Part shown: piece after piece, positions 35,006 through 45,634 of the stretch
Layout of the letters: every line of letters begins with the position of its first letter
Position numbering within the stretch: position 1 is the stretch's first letter
Assembly (NCBI GenBank): GCA_963827585.1
Contig: CAWHCK010000011.1
Span: 1-64,000 of the forward strand
Source of the DNA: VAZQ01 sp963827585
Lineage (GTDB): Bacteria; Pseudomonadota; Alphaproteobacteria; Rhizobiales; Xanthobacteraceae
Length of the DNA: 64,000 nt
Direction: 5' to 3'
Notes under the pieces: model-generated
Database searches by the model: none
What the model was told of the DNA's origin: nothing
What the model saw: the letters and a program-made list of their open reading frames with translations, nothing else
Position numbers and translations under genes: made by a program

Positions 35006-35445
35006 GAAAGGGCGCACCAGCTCCTCAGGCTCAGGTGTTGTGTGCCGAGGTGAGTTGAATGGGCGCGACGTCAGCTTCTGCAAGATCTACCCAAGCCAGT
35101 CAGCTGCAACTGATGCAGTGGTGTGTAAACGCCCGAAGCGAGTAGAGCATGAGACCGTGAGGGCGGAACGGCACGCTTCCGGTAACCGACATCCATCTGG
35201 ACTCGCCGAAGCGGACACTGGGTACGATCTCGCGATCGATCTCAGCCGGTATGACCTCCGGCTTCGTCCGTGCCGTTCGACGTTCGCCGCAACGCCTGGC
35301 CCGATCTAGCGCACTGGATTTTCATCCAACTCTCCGGAAGGAATAGGCGCAAAGGCACCTCGCCATGGGCGAGCCTCAGTGCACTAGACTAGCGCCTGGT
35401 AGATGGCGTTCTTGGACAGAAGACTATTCGAGCATCCCGCAACAA
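35006..35445. other. no supported gene
   Basis: No convincing frame lies between the two facing LANENN copies. Confidence 0.4.
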
Positions 35446-35688
35446 TTACCGGTCGACTGTTTTGCTGCCGATCTCAATGAGCTTAGTGGAGTCCTCATCA
35501 ACCGAGAAATCGACGGCGACTATGGTGGCCTGCCTACCCATTAGGAAATCGGCTTCATTGGCCAGCCTGACCTCCTCAGTGCTTGGCGATCCGAGGGCGG
35601 AGGCCACGACTTCACGCGCAAGACTTTCGTTCTGGGCACGCACGCGCACCACCGCAACCAGCCTCACCTCGAATACGTACTCCCACAT
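35446..35688 (-). CDS. LANENN-family small protein, copy 5, intact
   Basis: An 80-residue protein reads MWEYVFEVRLVAVVRVRAQN, then ASALGSPSTEEVRLANEADF and VAVDFSVDEDSTKLIEI. It faces copy 4 tail to tail across 440 bases. The two keep the whole family core in one frame, though they differ in roughly half their residues. Divergence with an open frame kept suggests purifying selection. The function is unknown. Confidence 0.65.
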   Translation of the reverse strand: MWEYVFEVRLVAVVRVRAQNESLAREVVASALGSPSTEEVRLANEADFLMGRQATIVAVDFSVDEDSTKLIEIGSKTVDR

Positions 35689-36299
35689 GACTATGGTCGG
35701 CCCCTATCCCAGTACAGCTAAGGTGCTCGGGATTTGTCAGTCTATAAATTCTAGAGCACATCGGAATTTCTAGAGCACAGACGAAAACGAGCTAATCGCT
35801 GTTTTGACCGCGCGTTGGCGTGGCGAACGCCCACCATCAGGATTTTCGAGGGCGGGATGATCATCTCGTGGCGCTGAGGGTGAGGGACGATGGCAAAGGC
35901 ACATGGCGCAGACTTTAGGGCAACCACGGCATCGGCGATATGGTACTCGGCTCCGACTTGGCTTCGACGCCCTGCCGTCCGATGAAGGCGACCACCCAAT
36001 CGCTGATGATGGCGCTACCATCGTCGTTCGTGGGCCGCAATTTTTGGCCACCATGGTCGAGACCTCGCGCTGTACCGGAAGATGAGAAACAGCCAATACC
36101 CAGCTTCGCGGAGGCCAGGCCATTAACGAGGGTCGCGAGCAGACCGCCGATAAAGCGTTCCGACTCCGTCACCACGTCCATTGCGCGGGAGAACTGGTCG
36201 ACCTCGTTGACGGTTAATTACCCCATCATCGTACCGCCGCGGTGTCGCTCGGTCCAGAGGTAGGGAGCAATTTCCCCTTTTTTTTGCAGGCCCAGCCTT
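35689..36299. other. no supported gene
   Basis: Frames on both strands are short and unlike protein. It marks the edge of the repeat-rich region, before the polysaccharide cluster. Confidence 0.4.
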
Positions 36300-36809
36300 G
36301 AGACGCGCGATTGTGGAGGATGTCGCCAATGCACGCGTGTCAGTTGAGGCCGTGAGGCGTTGCCCTGGACAATGCCGCCGGCGAGCACGTTCTCGACGCG
36401 ATCACCCGTGCCGGAGGGCCGAAATCGCAAGGGTACGAAGAAGGCTGGCGAGAGATGATTGGCCGAACCTGCCGCCGTATTCCTGTACCGGGGCGAGACC
36501 CGCGAGGTGGCAGAGCGTCTCGGCATCGACTGCTCACGCTTCCCCGGACCGATCATTCCCGTTATCTACAATGTGAACTTCCGAAATCCCGAGGGCTATT
36601 TTCTCGCGACCAAGTTCCAGATGCGGAACAAGGACGTTATCTATGTTTCGAATGCGACCAGCGTCGAGATCACCAAGGCGCTGCAATATTTCCGGCTGAC
36701 CGTGGCCACCATCAACGATCCGATCGTGGCGGCGCAGAATGCATTCCTGCTGCGCAATATCATAAATGCGGATCCGTTGGCAGCTAGGGCCGCCGGCTCG
36801 GGCCGATAA
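36300..36809 (+). pseudogene. polysaccharide export outer-membrane protein (OPX/Wza type), 3' remnant
   Basis: In the first frame pieces of AAGEHVLDAITRAGGPKSQG are readable (36370-36430), the usual segment before the second SLBB-like domain. From 36459 the frame gives VFLYRGETREVAERLGID, then VIYNVNFRNPEGYFLATKFQ, MRNKDVIYVSNATSVEITKA and LQYFRLTV. That is the C-terminal half of a periplasm-spanning export channel protein. The N-terminal half, with signal peptide and Poly_export domain, is absent, and an internal stretch is missing. Export would need another copy elsewhere. Confidence 0.7.
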
Positions 36810-36967
36810 TCGCCGAATAGACGCCGGCAATCGTCGCGTCGCGCTGGGCGACGGTCGAAGCTCGTCCCTGCGGGCGAGCACGACCATGGTCGGGAACCGA
36901 GGCGGTCGCCAGGCGCATGGCTCTCGCGCGGAACCCGCAAACAACATACGAGCTCGCGACATATCAG

Positions 36968-36981
36968 ATATAACGTTATAT
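36968..36981. promoter_or_regulatory. 14-bp perfect palindrome upstream of glycosyltransferase
   Basis: ATATAACGTTATAT, an unusually AT-rich island in GC-rich DNA, about 97 bases before the ATG at 37078. It could be an operator or promoter element. Confidence 0.35.
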
Positions 36982-37077
36982 AACGGTTGCGGAGATGCAA
37001 CGATTTGGGCTTATGTGAACGCGGGCCGTGGGGCCTCGACTGAGCATGTCCGGGTCGTGAATCAAGGTGTGCATCCG

Positions 37078-38142
37078 ATGAAGGTCGCACTCGTGCATGA
37101 TTGGCTGCCCGTGTTCAGCGGCGCGGAACGGGTGCTGGCCGAGATCATGCGGGTGGTCGGCGCATCGGACCTCTACACGCTCTATGATTTCCTGGACGAT
37201 CGTGATCGCGCGGCGATCGGAGCAAGAAGAATTTACACGAGCAGGCTGAACGGCCTGCCGTTGGTCGAAAAATACTATCGCTGGACGTTTCCGTTCTGTC
37301 CCCAGGCCATGGAGGCATTCAACCTGTCCCAATACGACCTGGTGATTTCTTCGTCCGCTGCCTTCGCCAAGGGTGTCATCCCGCATCCCCACCAGAAGCA
37401 CATCGCCTACGTTCACACCGCCGTGCGTTACGCGTGGGACCAGAGCTACGAGTATCTTTCTCAAACGCCGATGTCGCGATTTCCTGCCGGCATCGTGCTT
37501 CGCCGCCTGCTCCACAGGATGCGAATGTGGGATGTGAGGACGGCGCACTCGGCCGACATGTTCGTGGCCAATTCCTCGATCGTCAAGCGGCGCATCGAGC
37601 AGACCTATGGCCGCCGCGCGCTGGTGATCGAGCCCCCCGTCGACGTCGCCGAGATACCCCTGGTCGAGCGCAAGGACGACTATTTCGTCGTTGCGTCCCG
37701 GCTGGTTCCTTACAAGCGCATCGACCTCGTGGTGCGCGCGTTCAGTGACATGCCATCGCTGCGCCTGCTGGTCGTCGGCGACGGGCCGGAGATGCCGCGG
37801 TTGCGCGCGCTCGCAGGCGCGAACGTCACCTTCACCGGATACCTGCCGCGGCCGGCTCTCATCGAGACGATCCAGAAGGCGCGGGCCTTTGTTTTCGCCG
37901 CCTACGAGGATTTCGGGATCGTCTTGGCGGAAGCGCAGGCGGCGGGCACCCCGGTCGTGGCCTTCGGGCGAGGCGGCGCAGCCGACATCGTAGCCCCTTT
38001 GCAGGCGGAGAGGCCGACGGGAGTCCTGTTCGCCGAGCAAAGCGTGGACGCGGTCAAGAGGGCCGTCGAGCTGTTCTGTCGAGAGGAGCGCCGCATTTCG
38101 CCCTCGCGTCTGCCGTGCCAACGTCGAACGCTTTGCGCCTGA
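37078..38142 (+). CDS. family 4 glycosyltransferase with shifted C-terminus
   Basis: From the ATG at 37078 the protein begins MKVALVHDWLPVFSGAERVL. It has the GT-B donor-site features: SRLVPYKRIDLVVRAF, VVGDGPEMPRL, and the EX7E-type segment FAAYEDFGIVLAEAQAAGTP followed by VVAFGRGG. The acceptor half has the KxxAYVHTAVRYAWDQ seen in WbaZ-type mannosyltransferases. It would add a sugar to the lipid-linked repeat at the inner membrane. The last 20 residues are out of character. A one-base shift near 38110 would give ANVERFAPENFRKRL and end at 38185. The catalytic part is intact, so it may still work. Confidence 0.85.
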   Translation: MKVALVHDWLPVFSGAERVLAEIMRVVGASDLYTLYDFLDDRDRAAIGARRIYTSRLNGLPLVEKYYRWTFPFCPQAMEAFNLSQYDLVISSSAAFAKGVIPHPHQKHIAYVHTAVRYAWDQSYEYLSQTPMSRFPAGIVLRRLLHRMRMWDVRTAHSADMFVANSSIVKRRIEQTYGRRALVIEPPVDVAEIPLVERKDDYFVVASRLVPYKRIDLVVRAFSDMPSLRLLVVGDGPEMPRLRALAGANVTFTGYLPRPALIETIQKARAFVFAAYEDFGIVLAEAQAAGTPVVAFGRGGAADIVAPLQAERPTGVLFAEQSVDAVKRAVELFCREERRISPSRLPCQRRTLCA

Positions 38143-38466
38143 AAATTTCCGCAAGCGCTTGCGATGCTTTGATAGACAGACGTGATGCAGCCGGAATTTT
38201 CCCGATGGGCCGACGCCCCGCCGCCCGCGCCCGCGCCGCCATTGTTGCGAGCGGCCGCCGGAGCGCGATGACGGCTTGGCCGACCCGGAATGGCGTTATG
38301 TCTTAACATGGCTCGACAAGTTGGCTTGCATGTGGTGAGCGGCTGCGCTACAGTTAACAATGATCGGAACATTGCCCATGAGCATCGCTGGGATCCATAT
38401 CGTGATCGACACCTGCTCGGTGGGTCCGCTCGCGTCATCGGCCGAGCCAACTCCGCAACCAGCCAT

Positions 38467-40690
38467 ATGCTTGATCAACTGCAGCGCAACCTGATCCCTT
38501 TGGATCGGCCGACCCCGTCCCTTGATGGAGCTGCAACCACAATAAACCTGGACGCCGTATTGGCGGGCGCGCGCCGCCAATACAAGGTGATTGCAGGTAT
38601 TACGATCGCGGTCGTGCTGCTGGCGATTGGCTATATCGTTGCGGCGACCCCGATCTACACGTCGACGGCCGACATATTGCTTGATAGCCGACAGTTCGGC
38701 GCGGTGGACATTTCTCGCGACCAGGCGAGCCTTTCATTCAATTCCACGGCAATCGAAAGTCAGGTTGAGGTACTCAAGTCGGAAAAGATTGCGCTCTCCG
38801 TCATCGAGAAGCTGAGCCTCACCGCAGATCCGGAATTCACCGCGGAAAGCCTGATCGGCAAGTTGGTATCGATGGTCGTCGAGCGGGTGCAATTCGCCCC
38901 GGGGCGCGCCGGCGACGATGTCGAGGACAACCAGCTTCGATTGCAACGGCGAGCACTCGCGTATTTTCAGAAGATGATGCAGGTCAAGCGCCTCGAGAAG
39001 ACGTTTGTTCTCGACGTGGAGTTCTCGTCTCGTAGCGCTGCCAAGGCGGCCAGCATCGCCAATGCGATTGCGGATGCATATCTGCTCGATCACCTGGACG
39101 CGAAGTACGATGCCACCCGACGCACCAGCCTTTGGCTCCAGGAGCGAATCGAAGAACTGCGACAAAAATCGTCTCAAGCCGACATGGCTGTCGAGAAATA
39201 CAAGGAAGAGAACAAATTGATCGGCGCCAAGGGCAGTCTTGTCAACGAACAGCAGCTCTGCCGAATTGAATTCACAGCTGACCCTGGCGCGCGCCGAGAT
39301 GGCGCGCACGCAAGCTCGCTATGACCTGATCGAATCGCTCATTCGCAGCAAGCGAGCGGATGCCGCCGTTGCCGAGGAGCTCAACAATCCGGTGATGACG
39401 GAGCTGCGCAACAAATACCTGAAAGTCTCGAAACGGGCGGCTGAATTGACGACGCGCGTCGGCCCGAACCACGAGCAGGTCACGCTTCTTGGGAACGAAA
39501 TGCGGCAATATGAAAAACAGATTTTCGACGAGCTCGGACGCATCGCCGAGACTTATCGCAGCGATCTGCAGATTGCGCGCTCTCGCGAGGAGTCGTTGTC
39601 CCAAAGCCTCTCGAATTTGATGGGGGTCAATGCCGTCGACAATCGCACGCTCGTGCCGCTCCGGGAGAAGGAGCGGGAGGCCGAGAGTCTGCGGACGCTT
39701 TATCAGAGTTTCCTGCAGCGTTATCAGGAGATGACGCAACAGCAGTCGTTCCCGATCACGGAGGCGCGCGTCATCACACGGGCGACGACCTCGCTGCGTC
39801 CCAGCAAACCGCGCAAGCTCTTGATTTCCGCGATCGGCCTTGCCGGAGGTCTCTGTCTCGGCATTGGAGTCGCGATGCTGCGGGAATACCGCGATCGCGG
39901 ATTGCGGACGTCCGATCAGGTTCGCGACCACGTAGGCTTGGAGTTTCTCGGCATCATCCCTTTCATCCCGACCAGCGAGTTGGCGGCGCAGGACGAATCC
40001 GAGTTGCTTCGTGTTGCTGTTGCTTCTCCGCTTTCCAAGCTTGCTGATACGCTTCGCACCGTCAAAGTGGCAATCGATCTCAATCCGGGTTCCGGGCGTT
40101 CGCACGTGGTCGGGGTGGTCTCGGCAGTTGCCGGCGAGGGGAAGTCCACGATATCGGCAAACCTGGCAATGTTGCTCGGTGCCATGGGCTCGCCAACGCT
40201 GCTCGTCGATGGCGATCTTCGCCTGTCGGGCCTCACGAAAGCAATTGGAATTGAGACCGGGCGGAGCCTGGCCGACGTGGTGACCGGTCATGAGCCGCTT
40301 TCCGCCCTGGTGAGGCAGCTACCCGACCGCAATGTCTGGTTCTTGCCTTGTTCGGCTTCGGCGAAAACGGCGAACTCGAGCCAGGTGCTCGGTTCTGCGC
40401 GGGTGCGCGACTTCTTGAAGATGGCCGGTGAGCGCTTCCACTATATCGTGGTGGACATTCCGCCGCTCTGCGCACTCGTGGATGCCAAGGCGATTGCGCC
40501 TTATGTGAATGAGCTTTCTGTTCGTGATCGAGTGGGGAAAGACCTCTCGAAGCACGGCGCAGGATGCGCTTGCGCACAATGAGGTGGTAAGCAGAAGTGC
40601 GTCGGCGCCGTATTGAACAAGGCCGATCCCGGATTGCTTCGCCTATATGACACGTATGGCGCGCAAAGCTACGGCTACAGTCGTTACTGA
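38467..40690 (+). pseudogene. ExoP/GumC-like polysaccharide co-polymerase with tyrosine kinase domain, three frameshifts
   Basis: The N-terminal part has a first membrane helix (VIAGITIAVVLLAIGYIVAA) and a Wzz domain. An inserted G near 39262 breaks the frame. The next frame gives a long coiled coil (SELNSQLTLARAEMARTQAR), a second helix (LISAIGLAGGLCLGIGVAML) after a proline-rich PSKPRK, and a cytoplasmic BY-kinase domain. That domain has a Walker A (GVVSAVAGEGKSTISANLA), an A' (LLVDGDLR) and a B (YIVVDIPP). After 40520 two more shifts lead to VLNKADPGLLRLYDTYGAQS and a Tyr-rich tail (GYSRY). It would set chain length and couple to export. As written it is inactive. Confidence 0.85.
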
Positions 40691-40700
40691 GAGGGCCTGG

Positions 40701-41999
40701 CTACTCCGTTGGGCTTCTTCGAGCAGCCGCATGCAGCCGCGATCGGTAGCTGGGTCTGCGCGCGATATCCGGTTCGGCCATGGCTGCGCGGGCACTCGAG
40801 AATTGTGTGCCGGCGAGAAAGAAGAATCCGAACACGTAGGTCAGGAGAAACGCAGCTGAGAACATGGCAAGCACGGAGATGATGCGGTCGGCGGCATAGG
40901 GTGACCGGTAATTGCGCACGATCGAGTGAACGGTCATGCCGCCCAGGATCAGAAGGTAGAAATAGCCCACATAGCCATAGCGCAGCTTGAACAGCGCCCA
41001 GCTGAAGTGAGCGTGTCCGGTGTCGGATACCTCCCTCAAGGTCAGCTGAACCTGATACACGGCGCCGTGACCGGCGCCGAACCACTCCGCAGCGGTTCCC
41101 ATCCTCTGCAGCTTGTCGTTTATTGCAAGGAACTCGGCCTGTCGCTCGCCAATGGATCCTTGGGTCTGGTCCGGATCATACTCCATGGTGCCCTCGATCC
41201 TGCGCATGAGCGGGCTATCCGCGGGCAACACCACCGGCACGAGCGCCGCGAGCACGAAGCCGATCACGAGCGTGAAATACAGGCGCTTTCCATCGACAAT
41301 GATCTTGGAAATGAAGATGCCGATCAGGCAAACCACGACCACCGCCAACGTGGTTCGATTGAGGTTGGGCGCGACCGGGACCAGGATGGCCCCGGCAATC
41401 GTCAGGTCGATGAGCGAAAACGTTCGCTTCACCATGAACGACACCAGCAGGATCGTAAACGATACGGCCGTCGCTGCCGCGCCCCCGAGACTGACGATGG
41501 AAGGTCGACCAATCGACACGGCTGCTATTCCGACCGCGACCATGACGAGCCCGTATGCCAGGTTGATGCGGACGAGCCGCTGGAAGTCGAAGCCGGCAAA
41601 TGCCTGCTTGCGGTCCAGAAGCAGAATATTCGTCGCCAGCATGAACGGTGCGATGCTGTCGGTGATGATGCGCGATGGCGAGTTTTGCCATGCCAATCCC
41701 ACGAACACGCCATGAAAGAGCATCATCAGCATCACTCCGCTGACGACGAGATTTTCGTCCTTCCTGAAGCGGTCTTGAACCAGGGCGCGCGACTGGATGA
41801 CGTATTCCAGCGCGAGCAGCGCGTAGAACACCCACTGCTTTGCCTGTGTAATTCCAAAATACCATTGGCCCAGGATGCCCTCCAATACGATCCGGGCGAA
41901 TAGATCGGGAATCAGAATGTAGTAGATCAGCCGCTCGAACAGCGGCGGAACGCCTTGCAAGAGCAGAGCGTGCGTGCGTCGTCTGACAGCTGAGCCATG
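40701..41999 (-). CDS. O-antigen polymerase/ligase-like membrane protein (Wzy type)
   Basis: This is a polytopic protein of about 430 residues with ten or more hydrophobic segments, for instance AGAILVPVAPNLNRTTLAVV and FTLVIGFVLAALVPVVLP. A large loop (RIEGTMEYDPDQTQGSIGER and AEWFGAGHGAVYQ) comes before the last helices, the layout of Wzy/WaaL-type polymerases. The open frame begins at 42098, but its first 35 codons look non-coding. MAQLSDDART at 41999, joined by a one-base shift near 41970, fits better. It would polymerise repeat units in the periplasm. Confidence 0.7.
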   Translation of the reverse strand, partial: HGSAVRRRTHALLLQGVPPLFERLIYYILIPDLFARIVLEGILGQWYFGITQAKQWVFYALLALEYVIQSRALVQDRFRKDENLVVSGVMLMMLFHGVFVGLAWQNSPSRIITDSIAPFMLATNILLLDRKQAFAGFDFQRLVRINLAYGLVMVAVGIAAVSIGRPSIVSLGGAAATAVSFTILLVSFMVKRTFSLIDLTIAGAILVPVAPNLNRTTLAVVVVCLIGIFISKIIVDGKRLYFTLVIGFVLAALVPVVLPADSPLMRRIEGTMEYDPDQTQGSIGERQAEFLAINDKLQRMGTAAEWFGAGHGAVYQVQLTLREVSDTGHAHFSWALFKLRYGYVGYFYLLILGGMTVHSIVRNYRSPYAADRIISVLAMFSAAFLLTYVFGFFFLAGTQFSSARAAMAEPDIARRPSYRSRLHAAARRSPTE

Positions 42000-42098
42000 C
42001 CGGTACGTCAACTGGAACCGCTCCACGTGCGAACCGAGACCTGGTGACCGGCCGATGCCGGCGAGGTCCTTGCCGACATGGGGCTCGGAGACATGCAA

Positions 42099-42129
42099 GA
42101 AGCCCGCTGCAATCGTTGCGGCGGGCTTC
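42099..42129 (-). terminator. hairpin between RTX and polymerase genes
   Basis: GAAGCCCGC-TGCAA-TCG-TTGCG-GCGGGCTTC is a long, nearly perfect stem. It follows the RTX stop and precedes the polymerase start on the same strand. Its T-tract is weak. Confidence 0.5.
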
Positions 42130-42171
42130 CGGCATGGCGTTTAACGCAGCGGGCAGTTCGGACGAGAGCGC

Positions 42172-43280
42172 CTAGACCAGAGCGTTCCACTCATCCGCGT
42201 ACCCGATCAGCGTCAGCGTATCGCCATTGTTGAAGTCAATGACGACCGCGTCTTCCTGGCCATTGACGGTGCCCGTGACCGGACGGTCACTCGCCTGAAC
42301 CAGGTCGAACAGTTCGGCGATGGTGTTTGCAAAGGTGCTGGCGGCTCAATTCGAAAGGTTCCCGGAGCGAAGGCTAGCAGGTCGCTCCCCTCCTCGAAGT
42401 CGGTCACCGTTTCGTCATCGAAGCCGCGTGCGAATTGGAAGCGATCACTGCCGCCATCCCCGCTCAGGATATCGTCTCCGGGACCGGCCTGGATATTGTC
42501 ATCGCCGGCACCGCCAAAGACTCTATCGTCTCCGGAGCCGCCGCCGCTGACAAGATCATTGCCATTGCCGCCGTAAATGATGTCCTGACCGTTTCCACCC
42601 TGGATCTTATCGTCGCCGTCGCCGCCGCTGATGAAGTCGTTGCCATTGCCGCCGAGAATCAGGTTGTCGCCCTCGCCGCCGAACAGAGTGTCGTTACCGC
42701 CGGTGCCGTTGATGTTGTTATTCACCGGCGTGGTTCCAAACCACTCCGCCGCGATGCTCTGGAGCACCAGGATATCGCCGGTTTGGAACGTGAGCTGGAT
42801 GCCATCGCCGGGCGCAAGGTCGACCTGCAGGTCGAAGTCGATTGCCGCCTGCTGCAGGTCGGCGACCGAGCTGATATGCACGCTCTGGCTCGGCGCGAGA
42901 AGGCCGGGCGAGAAGGCGAGGGTATCGCCGTCCGTGAAGTCCAGGATGGTATCGTTGCCGAAGCCGGAGGACAGCAGGAACGTATCGTTTCCGTCCCCGC
43001 CGCCGAGGAGGTCGTTGCCGGGACCCGCCACGACCGTGTCATCGCCCGCGCCGCCGAGCACCGTGTCGTTTCCGGCACCCCCACTGAGCAGGTCGTTTCC
43101 GCCATCGCCGTAGAGGAGATCGTTGCCGGCGCCGCCGTTGACGGTGTCGTCGCCACTGCCCAGATACACCGTGTCGTTACCGTTACCGGCGAGCACGTCG
43201 TCATCGCCGCCCGCAGTGAACAAGAGATCGTCCAGCGACGTGCCATTGGCATTTTCACCAGCGCTCGTGAGTATCGCCAC
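42172..43280 (-). CDS. RTX-type calcium-binding repeat protein, one frameshift near its end
   Basis: A GTG at 43280 follows GGGAGAG. The N-terminal half has many nonapeptide repeats of the GGxGxDxLx type (GGAGNDLLYGDGGNDLLSGG). A spacer with FGNDTILDFTDGDTLAFSPG follows, then a second repeat block and a second DFEEGSDLLAFAPG. Near 42345 the frame shifts. The next frame gives AELFDLVQASDRPVTGTV and then DFNNGDTLTLIGYADEWNAL to a TAG at 42172. RTX repeats fold into calcium-bound beta-rolls, and such proteins leave through type I secretion. It lacks a Sec signal. Inside a polysaccharide locus it may be a surface or matrix protein; no enzyme domain is seen. Confidence 0.8.
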
Positions 43281-43522
43281 GTAACTCTCCCATGTTTAGT
43301 TGATGTTGGTTGGGTGATCGTCGGAGGTTCGAGGCCCAGCCTTGCCGCAGGTCGGGGCCTTGTGTTAGGACGCTACGGCAACAGCGGGTGCGCGTCAATG
43401 TTAAATAGCAAAACTATTTGTTACAACGCTGCGATGTAACAAATCATTCACACACAGGGCGTCAATCCGGCTTTTTTCCGTTCGAAGGCGCGCCCCTCGC
43501 CAGCAGCAGCCGAGCAACACAG

Positions 43523-44239
43523 ATGCAGGCCTCATTCGACAAGTACCTGACCACAGGCGCCTATCACTGGGCCGAGGGCAGCCCGTTTGGCTGGAGGTAC
43601 AATGCTCCGCTCGTCGCCCGCTATCGGAGCGTGCTTCGCCGCATTCCCGCGGGAGCGACCAGGATCCTGGATGTCGGCTGTGGCGACGGTTACCTCACGT
43701 ATCTGATCGCTAAGCGCAATCCACAAGCCCACGTCACCGGAATTGACGACGAGGAGAGCGGGATTCGACAAGCCAATGCGATGACGGCGCGAACCGGGGT
43801 GAGAAATCTCGAGTTCCGACACGTGCCGGCGGGCGCCACGCCATTTCGCGATGCCGAGTTTCCCATCGTGGTTCTGGCGGATGTGATCGAGCACGTCCCC
43901 CAAGTCCCCGCGATGTTGCGGGAACTCAAGCGCGTCCTGGCGGACGGCGGCGCGCTCATCGTCACCACGCCGAACAAACAGCCGGGATCGAAATGGGATC
44001 CTCGCCACGTGAAGGAATACACGGCGCGCGAGCTCCGCGGCGAGCTGGAAGCGCTCTTCACCGTGGACACCGTATGGGGCTCTTGGCCCATGCACTATTT
44101 CAAGACATGGCGCCGCAAGCGCGCCGGCAGAATCGTCCTCGATCTTGCCGCCCGCACGGGCTGGAACGTTTTCGATTCTGAGATTGGGAATCCGGACCAA
44201 AGCTACGGTCAACTCATCGCCGTTGCAAAAAATGACTGA
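43523..44239 (+). CDS. class I SAM-dependent methyltransferase
   Basis: The 238-residue product from the ATG at 43523 has motif I ILDVGCGDGYLTYLIAKRNP, a following acidic loop (VTGIDDEESGIRQA), motif II (IVVLADVIEHVPQVP) and motif III (LADGGALIVTTPNKQPGSKW). It is a Methyltransf_11/25-type fold. In this context a sugar O-methyltransferase for the repeat unit is the likely role. The stop overlaps the flippase start by eight bases, so translation is coupled. The open frame extends upstream, but those codons are not protein-like. Confidence 0.85.
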   Translation: MQASFDKYLTTGAYHWAEGSPFGWRYNAPLVARYRSVLRRIPAGATRILDVGCGDGYLTYLIAKRNPQAHVTGIDDEESGIRQANAMTARTGVRNLEFRHVPAGATPFRDAEFPIVVLADVIEHVPQVPAMLRELKRVLADGGALIVTTPNKQPGSKWDPRHVKEYTARELRGELEALFTVDTVWGSWPMHYFKTWRRKRAGRIVLDLAARTGWNVFDSEIGNPDQSYGQLIAVAKND

Positions 44240-45614
44240 GCAGCCCCAGCAGCTGCAGTTCCGGACGCACTCCGCAGGTTTTCCTTTCGGTCTCCTGTCG
44301 CCGGCGTTCTGGGGTTCTCTTCGGTCCTCGGGTAGCGGAATGTCCTGGCGTCGAATCAGTGCCAACTCGATTTACGTGTTGCTGGCGACCGCCGCATTGG
44401 CGGTGCTCCAATGGTTCATCATGGCGATGATTGCGCGCCGCGAAGGCTCCGTAGCCCTCGGCCAATATGCGTTGAGTCAGGCTTTCGCCGTTCCCGCGAG
44501 CTATCTCGCCTGGTTGTCATTGCGACAGCAGCTGCTGGTGTCGGGCGGCCAGCTGGCTAGCGCAGCCGACATGATGTTCCTGCGGCTGGTATTTCCGTTG
44601 ATCGTGTTCGCAGCGGTTCTCGCCGTCATCGACGTTGCATACACGTCGGAATGGCTACTGACGATTTCCGTCTGCGTCCTGGCTCAGAAATATATCGAGG
44701 GATTCCTTGATCTCTCTTATGCCTACATGCAAAAGAGCAACAACTGGAAGAGCTTGGCGCTCTCGACGGTCGTGCGATGCGCACTCCTGGTTGGTGTCTT
44801 CGGTGCCGCGTACGTTTTGACCAACCGCCTCGTCGCAGCTTTGATCGCAGTCACCGGTTTCTCGGTCCTGTTCTATCTGATCTTCGACCGGCGCTTTAAC
44901 CCTCCGCTCAAGGCGGCAGAGCTTTTCGATTTCTCCCGGCCGAGCGCGGCTCGTCGCTGGGACTTGGCGATCCTCTTGCTCCCGCTGGCTGTTTCCAGTG
45001 TCGTCATGTCGCTGACCACGAACGCTCCGCGTTTCCTGATCGATCTTGTCCTGGGGCCGGCCGAACTTGGTTTCTTTGCAGCGGTGTCGCACTTCGTGGT
45101 GGTCGGCGCCGTCGCAACAGGATCGATCGGTCATGCAATTCTGCCGGTCCTGGCCGAAACGATCCGAAACCGGCGGGAGCGCGAGTTTTGGCTCCAACTG
45201 ATCGGGATCATGGTGGTCATTCAGGTGGCGTGCGGGCGTGGGTATCGTGGCCAGCGTCTTCTTCGGGGGCGAGATTCTCCGCCTGCTCTACGGCGACGCC
45301 TTCGCCGGCCAGGCTACGCTGATGACGGCCGCGGCGGTGGCGGCCGGCCCGGTCTATTGTGCATCGATAGCCGCCGCCGGCTGTTACGCAGCGGGACTGC
45401 GACAGGGATTGCTGACCTCGCAAGCTGATCGCACTGCTGACCGTGATGTTGCTGACGTTATTGGCGCTTCGATCCTGGGGCAATTTTGGCGCGTTCGGCG
45501 CAATGCTGGCGGCCGGGATCAGTGCAATTGGCATTCTGCCTGTTTTTCCTTCAGCGCTTCTGGCGGCGGCACCGAAAGCAAGAACAGCATGCGCTGACCC
45601 GGAGTCGCAGCTAG
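44232..45614 (+). pseudogene. Wzx-type polysaccharide flippase, frameshifted
   Basis: From the ATG at 44232 about 330 residues read in one frame, with many helices: NSIYVLLATAALAVLQWFIM, ARREGSVALGQYALSQAFAV, and later LVLGPAELGFFAAVSHFVVV. This is the MATE/PST-type flippase pattern, in which the first half binds lipid-linked sugar. Near 45232 the frame shifts to GVGIVASVFFGGEILRLLYG, then near 45425 to ALLTVMLLTLLALRSWGNFG, and a third shift gives FLQRFWRRHRKQEQ before the stop at 45612. At least three indels leave the last four helices untranslatable. Confidence 0.8.
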
Positions 45615-45634
45615 CCACCCCGCGCCCTCACCTG

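Noticed and set aside
1..36000. Accessory region considered as a prophage or an integrative conjugative element
   Set aside because: No integrase, capsid, terminase, relaxase or T4SS gene was seen. The single transglycosylase is broken and is not specific to such elements.
36976..38154. 392-codon frame on the - strand
   Set aside because: It is antisense to the family 4 glycosyltransferase and rich in Arg, His and Gln without any motif.
42435..43439. 334-codon frame on the + strand rich in Val, Ala and Ile
   Set aside because: It is the mirror of the RTX repeats. Its repetitive look comes from the Gly-Asp codons on the other strand.
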